Source of the DNA: Plantago ovata
Taxonomy: Eukaryota; Streptophyta; Magnoliopsida; Lamiales; Plantaginaceae
Length of the DNA: 64,000 nucleotides
Direction: 5' to 3'
NCBI GenBank assembly: GCA_028274465.1
Contig: CM051455.1
Span: forward strand, 123,229,462-123,293,461
Part shown: positions 36,911 through 48,681 of the stretch, in pieces
Position numbering within the stretch: position 1 is the first letter of the stretch
How the letters are laid out: each line of letters starts with the position of its first letter
Position numbers and translations under genes: made by a program
The notes under the pieces: generated by a model
What the model saw: only the letters and a program-made list of their open reading frames with translations
Told to the model about the DNA's origin: nothing
Databases searched by the model: none

Positions 36911-38471
36911 ATGGCTTCCGATCCGAAAGTTCTCTTGTTCGAGGAGGTCGCTAAGCATAACAAGACCAAGGATTGCTGGCTCATTATCAGCGGCAAGGTA
37001 TTAGATCTGATCCGATCAGATCCTCCCCCAATTTTATGTGCTCTGATTTCATTTTGATAGATCAGGAAATTACTGTTTGTTGAGGTTTATTCATTTAGAA
37101 TTTTATGATCAATTGGATTAGATGTTTTAGAGTTATGATGATTGATGAAGATCTGTTTTAACTTCTAAGCTTACCTTTAATTTGATCGATGATATGTGCT
37201 GAAGAATTGAGATCTAGGATAATTTATTCGATTTTCAATTTCCAGAGAGTATTTCCTTTTCTGCATGTATACTTAGGAGCCTGAGAGATGCAAATGTTAT
37301 CATAGAGACCTAGTTTATGATGCTCTAGTTAATTTGGAGTTTGGATTGTTGAGAATTAGATGCTCAAGTGTCAAGTGTGCTAGTCGAAGATTGGATGTAA
37401 AAAGAGAAAGTATATGCCCTTAGGAGCCCGAGAGATGCAAGTGTCATCAGAGAGACCTAGTTTGTGCTCTAGTTAGTTTGGAGTTTGTTTTTGAGAATTA
37501 GATGCTCAAGTGTCAAGTGTGTTATGGAAGATTCAATGGACACATGCAAAAAGAGAGTGTAAATGTCTATACGAAAGTAATTTTATTGCAGAAGAAGGTC
37601 TCTGAACAGGAGACCTCATTTTTACATTACTTTGTTTGCTTTGCTGGCATTCACCGGGTATCTTTCAGCACAATTATGGGATCAGCTCCTGTACTTTGTA
37701 TTGTTTATGCTACAAGTCCTAAAATAATGCCCTGGGAGAACTTCCAACTTCTCTAACTACATTGCTGTTGGAAAAAGCACTTTTCAAAACAACTACAGGA
37801 ACTTGTGATTTAGAATCTTGATTGTGAGATATTTGTTACTATATAATTAGGGACCTTGTAGCTGAATGGGAATCGCTTTACTAGTTGAAATCCTGACTGA
37901 AATTTTGTTGTATTTGTATCCTTTCTTATATTTTGCTAGAACTGTGCTTGTGTTCTCTTCCTGGGATAGTTTACATCCAACTGGTTACCTTGTTTACATG
38001 TTGTAGTAGAAGTACTTGTAAGTATCGAAGTGATGAATTGGTCTTAAATGAACTTCTTTCTTTGTCCAGGTTTATGATATCACCCCATTCATGGATGACC
38101 ATCCGGGAGGTGACGAAGTCTTGTTATCAGCAACTGGTAATATTTTGATGATCCAATTCATTCTGCTACGTCTTTACATCAGTGTATAAGTGCAGAAATG
38201 TTGACACATTGCCAATTTTGCAGGTAAAGATGCAACCACTGACTTCGAAGATGTTGGCCACAGTGACAATGCCAGGGACATGTTGCACCAATATTACATT
38301 GGGGAGATAGACAAAGCTACTGTTCCCCTGAAACGCACTTATGTCCCTAACGATCCTACATACAATCAGGACAAGACTTCGGAGTTTACAATTAAGGTTT
38401 TGCAGTTCCTTGTGCCTCTCTTGATCTTGGGTTTGGCCTTTGCTGTCCGACTCTACACCAAGGAGAAATGA
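36911..38471 (+). CDS. CB5: cytochrome b5, tail-anchored, 3 exons, 133 aa
   Basis: Exons 36911-36997, 38070-38136 and 38224-38471 join in frame through GT-AG introns to 402 nt. The product is a small haem-binding electron carrier of the ER (or plastid/mitochondrial outer) membrane that passes electrons to desaturases, hydroxylases and some P450s. The haem domain has the DHPGG motif with axial His40 and the second ligand His64 (in VGHS), the usual 24-residue spacing. The C-terminus has one hydrophobic segment (about 109-125, VLQFLVPLLILGLAFAV) followed by RLYTKEK, a typical tail anchor facing the lumen. Length matches plant b5 proteins. A leader intron seems present upstream. Nothing is broken. 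Target membrane is inferred. Confidence 0.95.
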
Positions 38472-39383
38472 TCAAAGTAGAGATAGAATTTATCCTTCCG
38501 GTGATTTGTTGTTGGTTAGTGGACGGGGCTGTTTCTATCTGTCTTTTCTCTGCTCATTTAAACTTAACGTGCTAAAGTTCCAAAGGGGGTTGGTTGGCTT
38601 TGGTCGATTCTTTTTTATCATCACACAGCTCTTATGAACTGTCAGTCAGGAGTCAGGACATGTATTATTGACCATTATGGGTTTTTTTCGTGCTATCTTA
38701 TAAAACTTGTTATGATGGATTATGCTTTAAATTTTGTAACTGACCTTATGCTCCGTATATTGAAAAATCTTCAAGTCTATGAGTTCATTCCTTAGCTGGT
38801 TATATTTTGCTTGAATGACTTAGTTTTGGGTTTTAAGCAGGCTGCGTCGATTATGCTTCCTATGGGTATGACACAAGTTTCTGATCTCAATGTACTTATC
38901 ACATGTGCTCCGGATCCCTGTTCCCTGTACGATCTCTTATGCAAGAACACATGCAAGAGCACGACCTCTTATATAGCGCAGATATCCAGACCAAGCTTAT
39001 AGAGAATGACAAAAAGAATTATTATAGCCTTGAGGTGGAACTGTTAAGTACAACTCCAACACTAGAAATATCCACTCCGCTTAGTTAACAGTCTGCAAGT
39101 GACTAAGTGTTCATGTGTTATTCTAATTTACTTTTTGGGTTTCTTCCGATATCCGTTACATGCGATTAATCTGATTAAGCACTATCGAGAACTTGCATCT
39201 ACTTCCAATATTATGACGAATCATAGCAGTGTTCCACGAATCATAGCAGTGTTCCATTGGTGGAACTCTGCTGGAACCTCATTGGCCAATAGTGTTCCAG
39301 CGGTGGAAATCGGTTCCAGTTGAAACTGGAAGGAGTTACATTCTTGAATGAACCTCTTGAAGTCTCCCTTCAAGCCTTCCCAA
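38472..39383. other. cytochrome b5 3' UTR and intergenic DNA
   Basis: The first ~300 bp (to about 38770) should be the b5 3' UTR. Beyond it I see no gene. A small 'gaatcatagcagtgttccac' direct repeat lies at 39220-39260. Confidence 0.4.
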
Positions 39384-39780
39384 TCAAACATGGCATTGAA
39401 CCTCTTTCATGTTCGTCATATCCCTGAGTGTCCTCCCGAGTGTGGGAACGCTTGAAATTCTTCTTGGATCTGATTGCGTAATGGTCAGCGGAACTAAAAC
39501 CTTTCCGTTCTTTGCCAAGCATCCATTTCTCAAGGTATTATCCTCTGCCACGCGTTCTTGTGCTAGTACCTTCTCGTAGGTTGGTCCTAAGCCAGGATCA
39601 ATTTTGGTAGTTGCTGTAATATCGCCCCAAATCCCTGCTAATGTTAGTGACATCAGTGTCTCCTCTTCTTCTTCATTCCCTGTCGAGTCTCGCCTGGATA
39701 AGGCATCGGCGGCTTGATTATCCTTCCTCGGTCTGTAGATTGACCTCATAATCGTACCCTGCTAACTTGGTCATCCTAAG
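39384..39780 (-). pseudogene. Ty3/Gypsy pol fragment (RNase H to integrase junction)
   Basis: The minus strand reads KLAGYDYEV, then (shifted frame) IYRPRKDNQAADALSRR, which is the conserved end of the Ty3 RNase H domain (compare the YRPGKDNQAADALSR motif), followed by about 100 residues of linker sequence. It has a frameshift near 39745 and no flanking domains or LTRs. A short dead piece of a Ty3-type polyprotein. Confidence 0.75.
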
Positions 39781-40099
39781 GTTAAAGTATTTTTGTTTTC
39801 ATTTGCGACTTCTCAGAAATTCTTAACCTGTTCTTCCTATAGTTCGTCCGGGTATTGATGTGGTTGATTGTCGTTCATCATCTTAATCTATCCTTCACAT
39901 TTTGTGAGACTGCCCTTTTGCTAGGCTGTTTTGGGCGGTCTCCCCGATTCCACATGATAAGATGTCGTTTGTAGAGTTTGATACGCAGGAATGGGTTATG
40001 GCAGCAGTAAGCTGAATAATGAAGAATCCAATTTCGTTGTGTTTTGTTGGTCGTTATGGGCTAATAGAAATAAAGTCATGCATGAAAATGTTTGTAAAT

Positions 40100-40519
40100 G
40101 TTGGACATAGGCTCTTGCTTGCGTATAGAGAGGCTCAGGGGATCTTCCACAGTCCACAGCCACCGGAGAATAGTGAACGATGGGTACCATCGCCAAGGGA
40201 TTGGTTTAAAGTTAACTATGATGTTGCAGTTTGTTCGCGCAGATTGAGATCTGCAGCAGGTGTGGTAATCAGGAATTGTAGGGGCGACGTGGTTGTTTGG
40301 CAGCGGCTAATCTTGAAACACATTACAAATCCGGAAACTGGAGAGGCCCTAGCTGCACGTACTGCAGTGGTGTTAGCTCCCGAGCTGCAACTGTCAAACG
40401 TTGTGATAGAAGGTGACTGTTTGAGGCTAGTACAGCAGCTGCAATCCAGGGAGACATCTTTGTCTGCAAGTGGAGGGACATCAAATACACACTTACCATG
40501 GGTGTTCAAAATTCGATGA
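40100..40519 (+). pseudogene. plant RNase H-like (RVT_3) fragment, LINE-associated
   Basis: The frame reads WFKVNYDVAVCSR, then AAGVVIRNCRGDVV, then GEALAARTAVVLA and VVIEGDCLRLVQQL. This is the plant RNase H-like domain (W.KVN.D.A, G.G.V.RN..G, EA.AA..A, ..E.D...) that follows non-LTR reverse transcriptases or stands alone in many plant ORFs. The first catalytic Asp (NYD), the Glu (GEA) and the third Asp (EGD) are recognisable. The C-terminal part is missing. No reverse transcriptase is nearby. Confidence 0.7.
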
Positions 40520-40559
40520 TCCAGACATTTTCTACCTTCTGGTACATAAAATTCGATGA

Positions 40560-40793
40560 TCCAGACCAAAAACACTATTTCATGAGCAGATAATCACCAC
40601 CTTAGACACCTCTCATGAAGATAAACATGACAAAGTAAAGGGGGAAGAGGAATTATTAGGGTATTGGAGTATTCAGTGTGAATGTACCGAAGCACCAGAA
40701 TCATGTGCTTATATTGATGAAGACATACTGCCCTGCAAATCGAAGTGTCAAACAATGGTCTCCAGTAGTGTTGTTTTTCTAATCTTAAGGTAG
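40560..40793 (+). other. unrecognised Cys-containing open frame
   Basis: A 77-codon frame without a Met start, bounded by TGA (40557-40559) and TAG (40791-40793), reads HEDKHDKVKGEEELLGYWS, then IQCECTEAPESCAYIDED and ILPCKSKCQ. The composition is protein-like with five Cys, but I cannot name it. A 19-bp direct repeat (AAAATTCGATGATCCAGAC) at about 40508-40526 and 40548-40566 precedes it. It may be a relic exon or chance. Confidence 0.2.
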
Positions 40794-40937
40794 CTGCTTA
40801 ATGTCACTTTCTTTTCCCCAGCATAATTATGAAAATTGAACATTACATGTTTCTAATAAACCCCACAAAATCTTGCTGAACAATTTAAAGTTCTTCCTCA
40901 CTTATAGGCTTACAAAAATAAGAACAAAAAATAATAC

Positions 40938-41039
40938 CTTCATTTCCAGTCGAGCAGAATCTGGAAGTATGACGGGTCTGAATGAGAGAGAGTGTGGGCA
41001 AAATGGTGTGAAGAGCATACATGGAACATTGGGATGTAC
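40938..41039 (-). pseudogene. NADK2: NAD kinase (NADK2-like) pseudogene, penultimate exon
   Basis: A 102-nt exon with acceptor CAG before 41039 and donor GT after 40938 encodes 34 residues without breaks: [20 protein letters not shown], continuing [14 protein letters not shown]. This is the conserved segment that follows the GGSM motif in plant NAD kinases. The final exon (expected to carry the SNAWVSFDGKRR-like motif) is not found to the left, where LINE-like sequence begins. A Copia element inserted 28 bp upstream of the acceptor separates this exon from the previous one by 9.2 kb. Confidence 0.88.
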
Positions 41040-41071
41040 CTGGACAAGGATTATCATTCTTTAGTTGTATC

Positions 41072-41944
41072 CGTTGGGAATTTTAGTTAAAAAAGAATGC
41101 GCTTTCAATCGTTCATTGTATTGGTCTAAGGGCGTCCAACACGGTTTCGTAATCGTGTGTGTCACTAGAACATGTTAAATTACTAAAATCCCCTTGAGGT
41201 GAAAGGGTGATTAATGCAATAAGTGTATAGATCAATGCTTGAATGAATTAAGGCATTTATACACACATGGATGAAAGCTCCATTGTGCTAAAATTCATGA
41301 TAAAATTAAAGAGGTATGTAATATGCAACCAAAATTGTATACAACAATGTTGGAGATGAAAATAAGGCACAAAAAGCCCAAAATTAAAGTTTGGGGACGC
41401 TGGGGTTAGAACCCAGAACTTTTTGGATAGACACCTTGAGCTCATGCCACTGGGACAAATGCATCTGTTGGTGAAAAGCTTTGTGCAAATATACATCTAT
41501 TCGTAAGTAAAATCTGGCGAAAATTTGTGCCTTTTGGAGAATGGTTGCTTTCTCAAAGTGTATGAATTTTGATGAATAGTTGTGTAACTATTAATTAAAA
41601 CCTTTTTGACTTTCAATGGTGCCTCTTGAGAAGTATAAATAGAGAAGGAGATTCATTTCTCTAACACACTTGAAAACTCCATCTCCTTCTCTCTTCTTCT
41701 CTTCTTTCTCTCTTGTATTCTTCATACTCGAAGTAAGTTCGATAGATTCGGCTATTGGAGTGCTCCTTAGCCGTCTTAAGAGTAGTTTTATCCTGGGAGA
41801 CTATTGCCATAATTCCGTAAGCACCACGAGCGGGACAATCTTGTCTTAAGGAGAGATAGTCAAACTATCGACCCTAGTCGCCTTGTTTCACTCTATATTG
41901 TTCAAACACTTTGCTCCAGAAAATAAAGCCTCATGCTTACAACA
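41072..41944 (+). repeat. 5' LTR of the 8.5-kb Copia element
   Basis: Begins CGTTGGGAA (first base T>C compared with the 3' LTR) and ends CTTACAACA. A TATA motif GTATAAATAGAG is at about 41633-41644. Confidence 0.93.
41633..41644 (+). promoter_or_regulatory. LTR TATA box of the Copia element
   Basis: GTATAAATAGAG occurs at the same relative position in both LTRs (here and at about 49255-49266), followed by a CT-rich leader. It would be the retrotransposon promoter; motif-based. Confidence 0.55.
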
Positions 41945-41961
41945 AACTTAAGACAAGATTC

Positions 41962-41973
41962 TGGTGTTTGAGC
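41962..41973 (+). other. possible degenerate primer-binding site
   Basis: TGGTGTTTGAGC resembles the initiator-Met-tRNA-complementary TGGTATCAGAGC (8 of 12 positions), just before the gag ATG at 41975. It starts 17 nt after the LTR end, further than usual, so the assignment is weak. Confidence 0.35.
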
Positions 41974-41974
41974 A

Positions 41975-44900
41975 ATGGCTACTAATGAAGGTTTCCGTAC
42001 AATCATACCAAACGAACGATCGGAGAAGTTTGGAGGTGCCAACTTCAAACGATGGAAGCAAAAGATGTTGTTCTATCTCACTACTCTTGGAACTTCATCC
42101 TACATTCGAGATGACATTCCCTCTCCACCCATTCTGGCCGATGTTGATGCAAATCCAAATGCTAATGCCGAAGAATAACAGTACATCATTGATGAAAACA
42201 AGAGGAAGCAACTTGCCTATGATGGATGGGTGCACAATGACTTCATGTGTAAGAATTACATTCTGAATTGTCTTTCTGATTCTCTCTACATTGTTTATTG
42301 TGATGTGGATCATGACAAAACTCTATGGGAATCACTTGAGAAGAAGTATAGTGCCGAGGATGCTGGCTTGAAGAAATTCATGGTCGCCAAATTCCTTAAC
42401 TACAAAATGGTTGACTCCAAGTCCGTTGCGAGTCAAGTGCAAGAATTTCAAATGATTTTGCATGAGTTGGATTTTGAAAATTTGAAGCCCAACGAAGCTT
42501 TCTTGGTTGCTTCTCTAATTGAAAAACTTCCGCCTTCTTGGGGAGAGTTTAGCAGTTACTTGAAATTGAAGTCCAAGGAAATGAAGTTGGAAGATCTTAT
42601 TGTCAAACTCCAGATTCAAGAAGACAATAAGAAAGCTTTGAGCAAGGAGAAACAACCTTTGGAGGCTAAAGCTAACTTGGTGGAGTCGAAGGACAAATCC
42701 AAAAAGCGTAAACGCCAAGATGAAGGAAACTCTAATGCTCAACAACCCACAAAAAGGTTCAATGGGATTTGTCACCATTGTAAAAAGCCTGGACACATGA
42801 AGAAGGATTGCCATTCTTTCAAAAAGCAACTCAAAGAAGAAAAGAAAGGAAAGGCAAAAGCACGCATTGTTGAAGAAACACCCTCCTCTCATGTGAATGA
42901 AGTGGAAGACATGATTACGGAATTTTCTGCAGTTGTTCTTGAAGCAAACTTGATGGAAACTCCGAATCAATGGTGGTTGGATACCGGTGCGACCCGACAC
43001 ATATGTTCATACAAGAGTATCTTCTCTACCTACACCCCAGTTTCGGACAAGAGACTCTACATGGGAAATCAGACTTCATCGGAGGTGCTAGGTGTTGGAA
43101 ATGTGATCCTCAAATTGACTTCGGAAAAGGAACTTGTCCTTAAGGATGTGATGCATGTCTCGGACATTCGCAAGAACCTGATTTCTGGAACTCTCTTGGT
43201 CAAGGATGGTTTTAAACTAGCATATTTGAGTCTGAAAAATTTGTAATAACAAAAAATGGTTTGTTTGTTGGAAGAGGCTACGTCTCTGACGGGCTCTTCA
43301 AGGTCAATGTAATGTCTGTAATCCACAAAGTTGGAAATGAAAAGTTCTCTTCTGCTTACTTGGTTGAATCTTCTAATTTGTGGCATAATAGACTTGGACA
43401 TGTTAACTACAAGTCACTCAAGAAACTTGTAAAGAATGATTTGTTGCCTTCTTTCGACATAGACCCACAACACAAATGTGAGGTACGTGTAGAAGCAAAA
43501 TTTACAAAGTTACCTTTCAAATCTGTAGAAAGGAAGACATCTCCTCTAGAATTAATTCATAGTGATCTATGTGACTTAAAATTTGTACAAATAAGAGGAG
43601 GTAAGAAATACTTTGTGACTTTCATTGATGATAGTACAAGGTATTGCTATGTTTACTTGTTACATAGCAAAGATGAAGCCTTGAATGCTTTCAAGCAATT
43701 TAAAACTGAAGTTGAGAATCAACTTGGTTTACGAATTAAAGCAATTCGTAGTGATAGAGGTGGGAAGTACGGAGCACCATTTGATGAATTTTGTTCTCAA
43801 CATGGTATCATCCATCAAACTACTGCCCCATATTCTCCTCAATCAAATGGTATTGCTGAACACAAAAAAACCGAACATTAAAGGAGATGATGAATGCTAT
43901 GTTAATAATTTCTGGTTACCTCAAAACTTGTGGGAAGACGCCATTCTAACGGCGAATAAAATTCTGAATAGAATCCCTCGCAAGAATAATAACAAGACAC
44001 CATACGAGTTATGGAAAGGAAACCCTCCAACTTTTAAATACTTAAATGTGGGGATGTTTAGCAAAGGTGGATGTACCTAAGCCTAAACAAGTAAAGATTG
44101 GTCCTAAAACTATTGATGGCATTTTCATAGGATATGCAAATAATATTAATGCATATCGCTTCTTAGTTCATCGATCCAAAATAAGCGATATAAATGTGGG
44201 GACAATCATTGAATCTAGGAATGCTTATTTATTTGAAAATATTTTTCCTAGAAAAGAAAAGAAAGACTTGAATTTTCTTAAAATTCAAGAAAGAGAACTT
44301 GGCGAAGATAAGAATTCAATGCAAGAGATAACCAAGACTCATGACATTGAAGATAAAAATTATGCGCCAAGTGAAGAGAATGGATCAAATGTGGGGACTT
44401 CTAGCACGGTACCTAGTTCAAGTCAAGAGATAACCAAGGCTCATGATCTTGGATCTAGTGGTTTTCCTAGCATTTCAATGCAAGAGAATACTAAGGCTCA
44501 TGACATTGGAATTAGTGGAAAGAAACGTAAGAGAAGTTCAATGCAAGAGAATAAAGAGACTCGTGACATTGAACCTCGACGTACCGAACGTGCCAAGAAA
44601 CAAAGAAATTTGGTCCATATTTTCTAACCTCTTATTTGGTAGAAAATAATGATCCAAAGACAATAAAGGAAGCGTTGTCTTCTTCGGATGCTCCTTTGTG
44701 GAAGGAAGCCATCGAAAGTGAGATAGGATCCATCCTACAAAATCACACTTGGCAACTAGTTGATCTTCCTCCTGGAATAAAGCCACTAGGTTGCAATTGG
44801 ATTCTTAAGCGTAAGATGAAAGCCGATGGAACTATTGAAAAGTATAAGGCTAGGTTGGTAGTAAAAGGATACCGACAAAAGGAAGGCTTAGACTACTTTG

Positions 44901-45591
44901 ACACATATGCTCCCGTGTCTCGAATAACATCCATAAGAGTATTCATTGCCATAGCCGCTTTACATGACTTTGAAATGCATCAAATGGATGTTAAGACAAC
45001 CTTCTTAAATGGTGATTTATAAGAAGAAATTTATATGGAATAACCCGAGGGGTATCTAGTTCCTGGACAAGAAAGCAAAGTGTGTCGTCTTAAAAAATCA
45101 TTATATGGATTGAAACAAGCTCCTAAACAATGGCATGAGAAGTTTGATCATGCTTTATTATCTCAAGGTTTCTCCATAAATGAGTGTGACAAATGCTTAT
45201 ACATGAACAGGGATTCTGAATCCTTCATAATGATTTATCTGTATGTTGATGATATGCTCATAACTGGGAGCAATCCAAAACTGATTTTGGAAACCAAGAA
45301 TATGTTAAAGAAATTATTTGACATGAAAGACATGGCATAGCTGATGTAATCTTAGGAAATAAGATTACTAAGACTTCTGATGGGTTAGCTTTTTCACAAT
45401 CTCATTACATCAAGGATGTATTAAAGAGATTTGACGCTTTAGATTTATCACCATTGAGAGCGCCAATGGATGTGAACAAAAGCATTGAGAAGAATTATGG
45501 AAAACCCATAGATCAAAGTCGGTATGCACAAATCATAGGTTGTCTTATGCACATAACTAATTGTACAAGACCAGATTTAGCATACCCAGTC
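41975..45591 (+). pseudogene. Copia gag-pol remnant, 5' part (gag, protease, integrase, RT)
   Basis: Gag starts at 41975 (MATNEGFRTIIPNERSEKF), has an in-frame stop at 42176-42178, and continues to a CCHC zinc knuckle ([14 protein letters not shown], about 42770). Protease has [12 protein letters not shown]. Integrase (from about 43370) keeps LWHNRLGH, HSDLCD and RSDRGGKY, but its zinc site has lost a Cys (KCEVRVEA) and the frame shifts near 43230 and 43880. A linker (about 44300-44580) has five repeats of a MQENTKAHDI-like unit. RT (from 44636) has stops at 45020 and 45338 and an intact YVDD (LYVDDMLITG). It would be unable to make a polyprotein. The frame is cut at 45591 by the nested solo LTR. 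Confidence 0.92.
44300..44580 (+). repeat. in-frame repeats in the Copia integrase-RT linker
   Basis: Five copies of a ~33-nt word, 'caagagaataccaaggctca' followed by 'tgacattg', encode QE(I/N)TKAHDI-like peptides at irregular spacing (about 44320, 44425, 44480 and 44540). This is protein-level repeat expansion in a non-catalytic linker. Confidence 0.65.
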
Positions 45592-47494
45592 TGAAAGTAT
45601 ATATGTCCTAGAGACAACCTACGATAGGGAAGATATGTACTTGATCACATTCAATTATTGTTATTTATTTATATTCATTTATTTATACATTATTAAATAC
45701 AATTGGCATTATATTTTTATGAATATATTATTTGGTTGTTTGAATTATTCGATAAAATGTTCCCAAGGACTTAAGGTAATCACCAAGTTAGTGGGAGCTT
45801 GTGTGTCAATAATTAAGTCCTAAAATAAGCCACTAGCTGAAGGTCATTGAGATACGGGATATCAATGATGCGATTGAAGCTAGCATATGTTGCATTAGAT
45901 CCTTCGAGGATGTAGTAGGTCTCGCTGCTACGAATGAACTTGGTTATTCATAATGAACATATGGACACTTTGGAGAGTGTTGGCATACCCGACCTAGAAA
46001 CCATTTGGTAAAGCTATTTAAATGTCTATGGTAGTATCGGTGTGTAGGGTGATGTTAGTAGTCCTTAGACTTGAGGCCAATACTACATCATATGTGAAAT
46101 GATGTACTTTGACCATGCGCAACGCTTGCACTCTTAAAGTAGAGTAGATACGGCATGCGTTGGGTACATTAGGAAGCATATGGTGTGAGTGATTGGGCCA
46201 AGATATGATTCATTCCTCCGTAATAGATACAAGGAGAGAATACTCACTTCTCATATTTAGTGCGATCACAAAACCGGTGGCCACCGTATGTGAATATGTC
46301 AAAATGGTGTTTGAAAATAATTCATAGATCGACTAATAAGATTGAGAAACCATGAATGGAGTTATTAGAATAGACACATAACCATATTCTAGACTCATTC
46401 GAGTATTCGAGAATGAAGGGACCGTATCATCAAAGTACCCTACACTACAGGTGGTTTGTTTTCCTCACAAACGTTCCTTGCATATTAATATTGTCTGATA
46501 AATTGTCTAGGAATTTATTATGACCTTAATTAGATTATTGCTTAATATGCAAGACCCTATGGGTCACACTTCAAGGTGGTGTTTCTACAAACGAGCTGTG
46601 TATATAGGATTAAATATTAATTAGATTAATGTTGAATTGCTATATATAAATATAATGGAGTTATTATTAATTAGATTAATATTAATTCATTATATATGGA
46701 ATATATATTTTAGAAATATAATTAATTGAATTGAATTGGATTTAATTAATTAATTGAAGACTTGTGCATTTGGACGGGATTTAGAATGAGGTCCAAATAA
46801 AGAAAGGAGAATAAAATAAATAAATAAAACAGAACCAGGCAGCTGGGTCGACCCAGCTGCTGGCCGATGGCATGGGGGCAGCGTTTTGCTGCCCCATGTA
46901 TTCTGTTTATTTATTTTATTTTAATTTCCCTGTTTTCTTTTAACTCTTTCTTTTAATAATTTAATTTATCTGTTTGTTAGATTTGTTGATGACTTTTGAA
47001 GTCTCCTAGTCAATTAGATTTATTGGGATAATAAATCTTACGTGATATTCTAAACAAACTTACTGATTAAATCAGAAAGAAAGAAAGAAGTCTTTCATTC
47101 TATTCCAACACACGTGAAAACTTTTTCTCTCTGAAAGTCAGAAAGAAAATATTCTTTCTCTCTATTAGCTCAAACAGAAGAACCTCCTAGCGTTCTTGAT
47201 AGAAATCACTGCCCGTGGATACCAAGGTCGAAGAAAGTAATCAACCTGTTGATGAGCTATCTTGGAGATTCTGTTGACGAAGAAGGAATCAACCAGCCGG
47301 ACGAGGAGATTGCAAGGCTCTGTCTGGAGATTGAGGAACAGCTGCCCGGTGAATTTGCCTATCTGCTGGAGGACACGTAAGTGATATCTCCCAGCTTAAT
47401 AAATGTAATATAGTCATATCAGTTTAGTGAGATCAAAATTTTTAAACTTCCGCTGCTTATCCTTAGAGGAAATTTCTTCTCACTTTTACTAACA
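45592..47494 (+). mobile_element. solo LTR (1.9 kb) of a long-LTR Copia family, nested in the 8.5-kb Copia
   Basis: It starts TGAAAGTATATATGTCC and ends TTTTACTAACA, flanked by CAGTC on both sides (45587-45591 and 47495-47499). Removing it and one CAGTC restores the RNase H frame (..RPDLAYPV / NKLARFTQ..). Its start matches the 3' LTR of the terminal minus-strand Copia element (TGATAGTGTATATGTCCTAG), so both belong to one family or close relatives. No internal domain remains. LTR length near 2 kb is typical of the Angela/BARE-1 lineage (inference). Confidence 0.92.
46840..46859. other. perfect 20-bp palindrome in the solo LTR, next to a second hairpin
   Basis: CAGCTGGGTCGACCCAGCTG is its own reverse complement. 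About 12 bp on, CATGGGGGCAGC and GCTGCCCCATG form another stem (46871-46898). The related LTR at 59871-61987 has a different GC hairpin in the matching area (GTGGGTCCC / GGGACCCAC near 60601-60627). A structured RNA or recombination-prone segment is possible. Confidence 0.8.
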
Positions 47495-47910
47495 CAGTCA
47501 ACAAGTTAGCAAGATTTACACAAAATCCAGGCGAAGACCATTGGATTGCGTTGGATAGAGTATTGAGATACTTGAAACATACACTCAACTATGGTCTACA
47601 TTACTCGAGATATCCAGCTGTCCTGGAAGGATACAACGATGCTAACTGGATATCCGATAGCACAAACTCCAAAGCCACTAGTGGGTATGTATTTACCATA
47701 GATGGAGGAGCGGTGTCCTAGAAATCATCCAAACAAACTCTCATTTTAAGGTGGACTATGGAATCAAAGTTTATTGCTTTGGATAAAACCGAAGAAGAAG
47801 CTGAATGGCTCCATGACCTGTTAGAAGGTATCCCTTGCTAGGATAAACCTGTGCCTACAATAACGATTAACTGTGATGGTCAATCGGCAATAGGTAGAGC
47901 ACAAAGTACA

Positions 47911-47951
<41 letters not shown>

Positions 47952-48099
47952 GTCCATTAGGCAGTTACTCTCCATGGGAGTTATCTCTTTGGATTATGTG
48001 AAATCAAAAGATAACATCGCGGATCCGCTAACAAAAGGCCTACCTGGAGATCGAACAAACTGCTTGTCTAGGGGAATGGGGTTTAAACCCATAATATAA
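47495..48099 (+). pseudogene. Copia RNase H remnant, 3' part
   Basis: After the nested LTR the frame resumes with [24 protein letters not shown], then [20 protein letters not shown], then INCDGQSAIGRAQ and SRHIRRRHKSIRQLL, ending DNIADPLTKGLPG at 48099. The order matches the Copia RNase H domain. In-frame stops (for example TAG at 47719-47721 and near 47840) disable it. The aligned motif GYNDANW carries the first catalytic Asp. Confidence 0.9.
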
Positions 48100-48670
48100 A
48101 GAACTTGTACGGTGGATACCCAACCATACTTATTGGAAATCCCAAGAATTTGGTTCAATGTGGAAAACTAAGCGGTACGAATTCAGTTTAGCGCTTCGAG
48201 AGTGTGTTAAAATACACTAAGAAGTAAGAGCACTCCGGATAAAAATCACTTGTGATTTTTTTACTCCAAAAATCCATTCCCGTGTAAGACATTTAGTGCT
48301 ATTCTACAAGGGGTAAAGAATGAGTTTACACTCTTAATGAATCCCAAACTTGAGTTCATCCTTGAATCAAGTGGAACATTGGCAGGATGTTCTTTTTGGG
48401 AGTTCACGTATCTAAGTGCGAAGACAGGCCGCTTCAAATGAAATCACTTATGAAACCAGGAGCTGTCCACGGCCAAAACGGACATACCGTAAGAACCTGA
48501 AACGAGTACCGAGTTGTGATAGTGTGCGTATCTTTGTCTTGGTATACATAAAACGCCGTCCGGTTCAAGGCATCACGTCCACCGCGTGGCAAGTATATCC
48601 GAAGGTATTTCACTACGGAAGATTCAAAGCGGAAGCTATCTATCCCGATGCTATCATTCCTCACTGAATG

Positions 48671-48681
48671 AATGTGGGGAT
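48671..48681 (+). other. polypurine tract before the 3' LTR
   Basis: AATGTGGGGAT abuts the TGTTGGG start of the 3' LTR at 48682, the position of the plus-strand primer of Copia elements. Confidence 0.7.
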
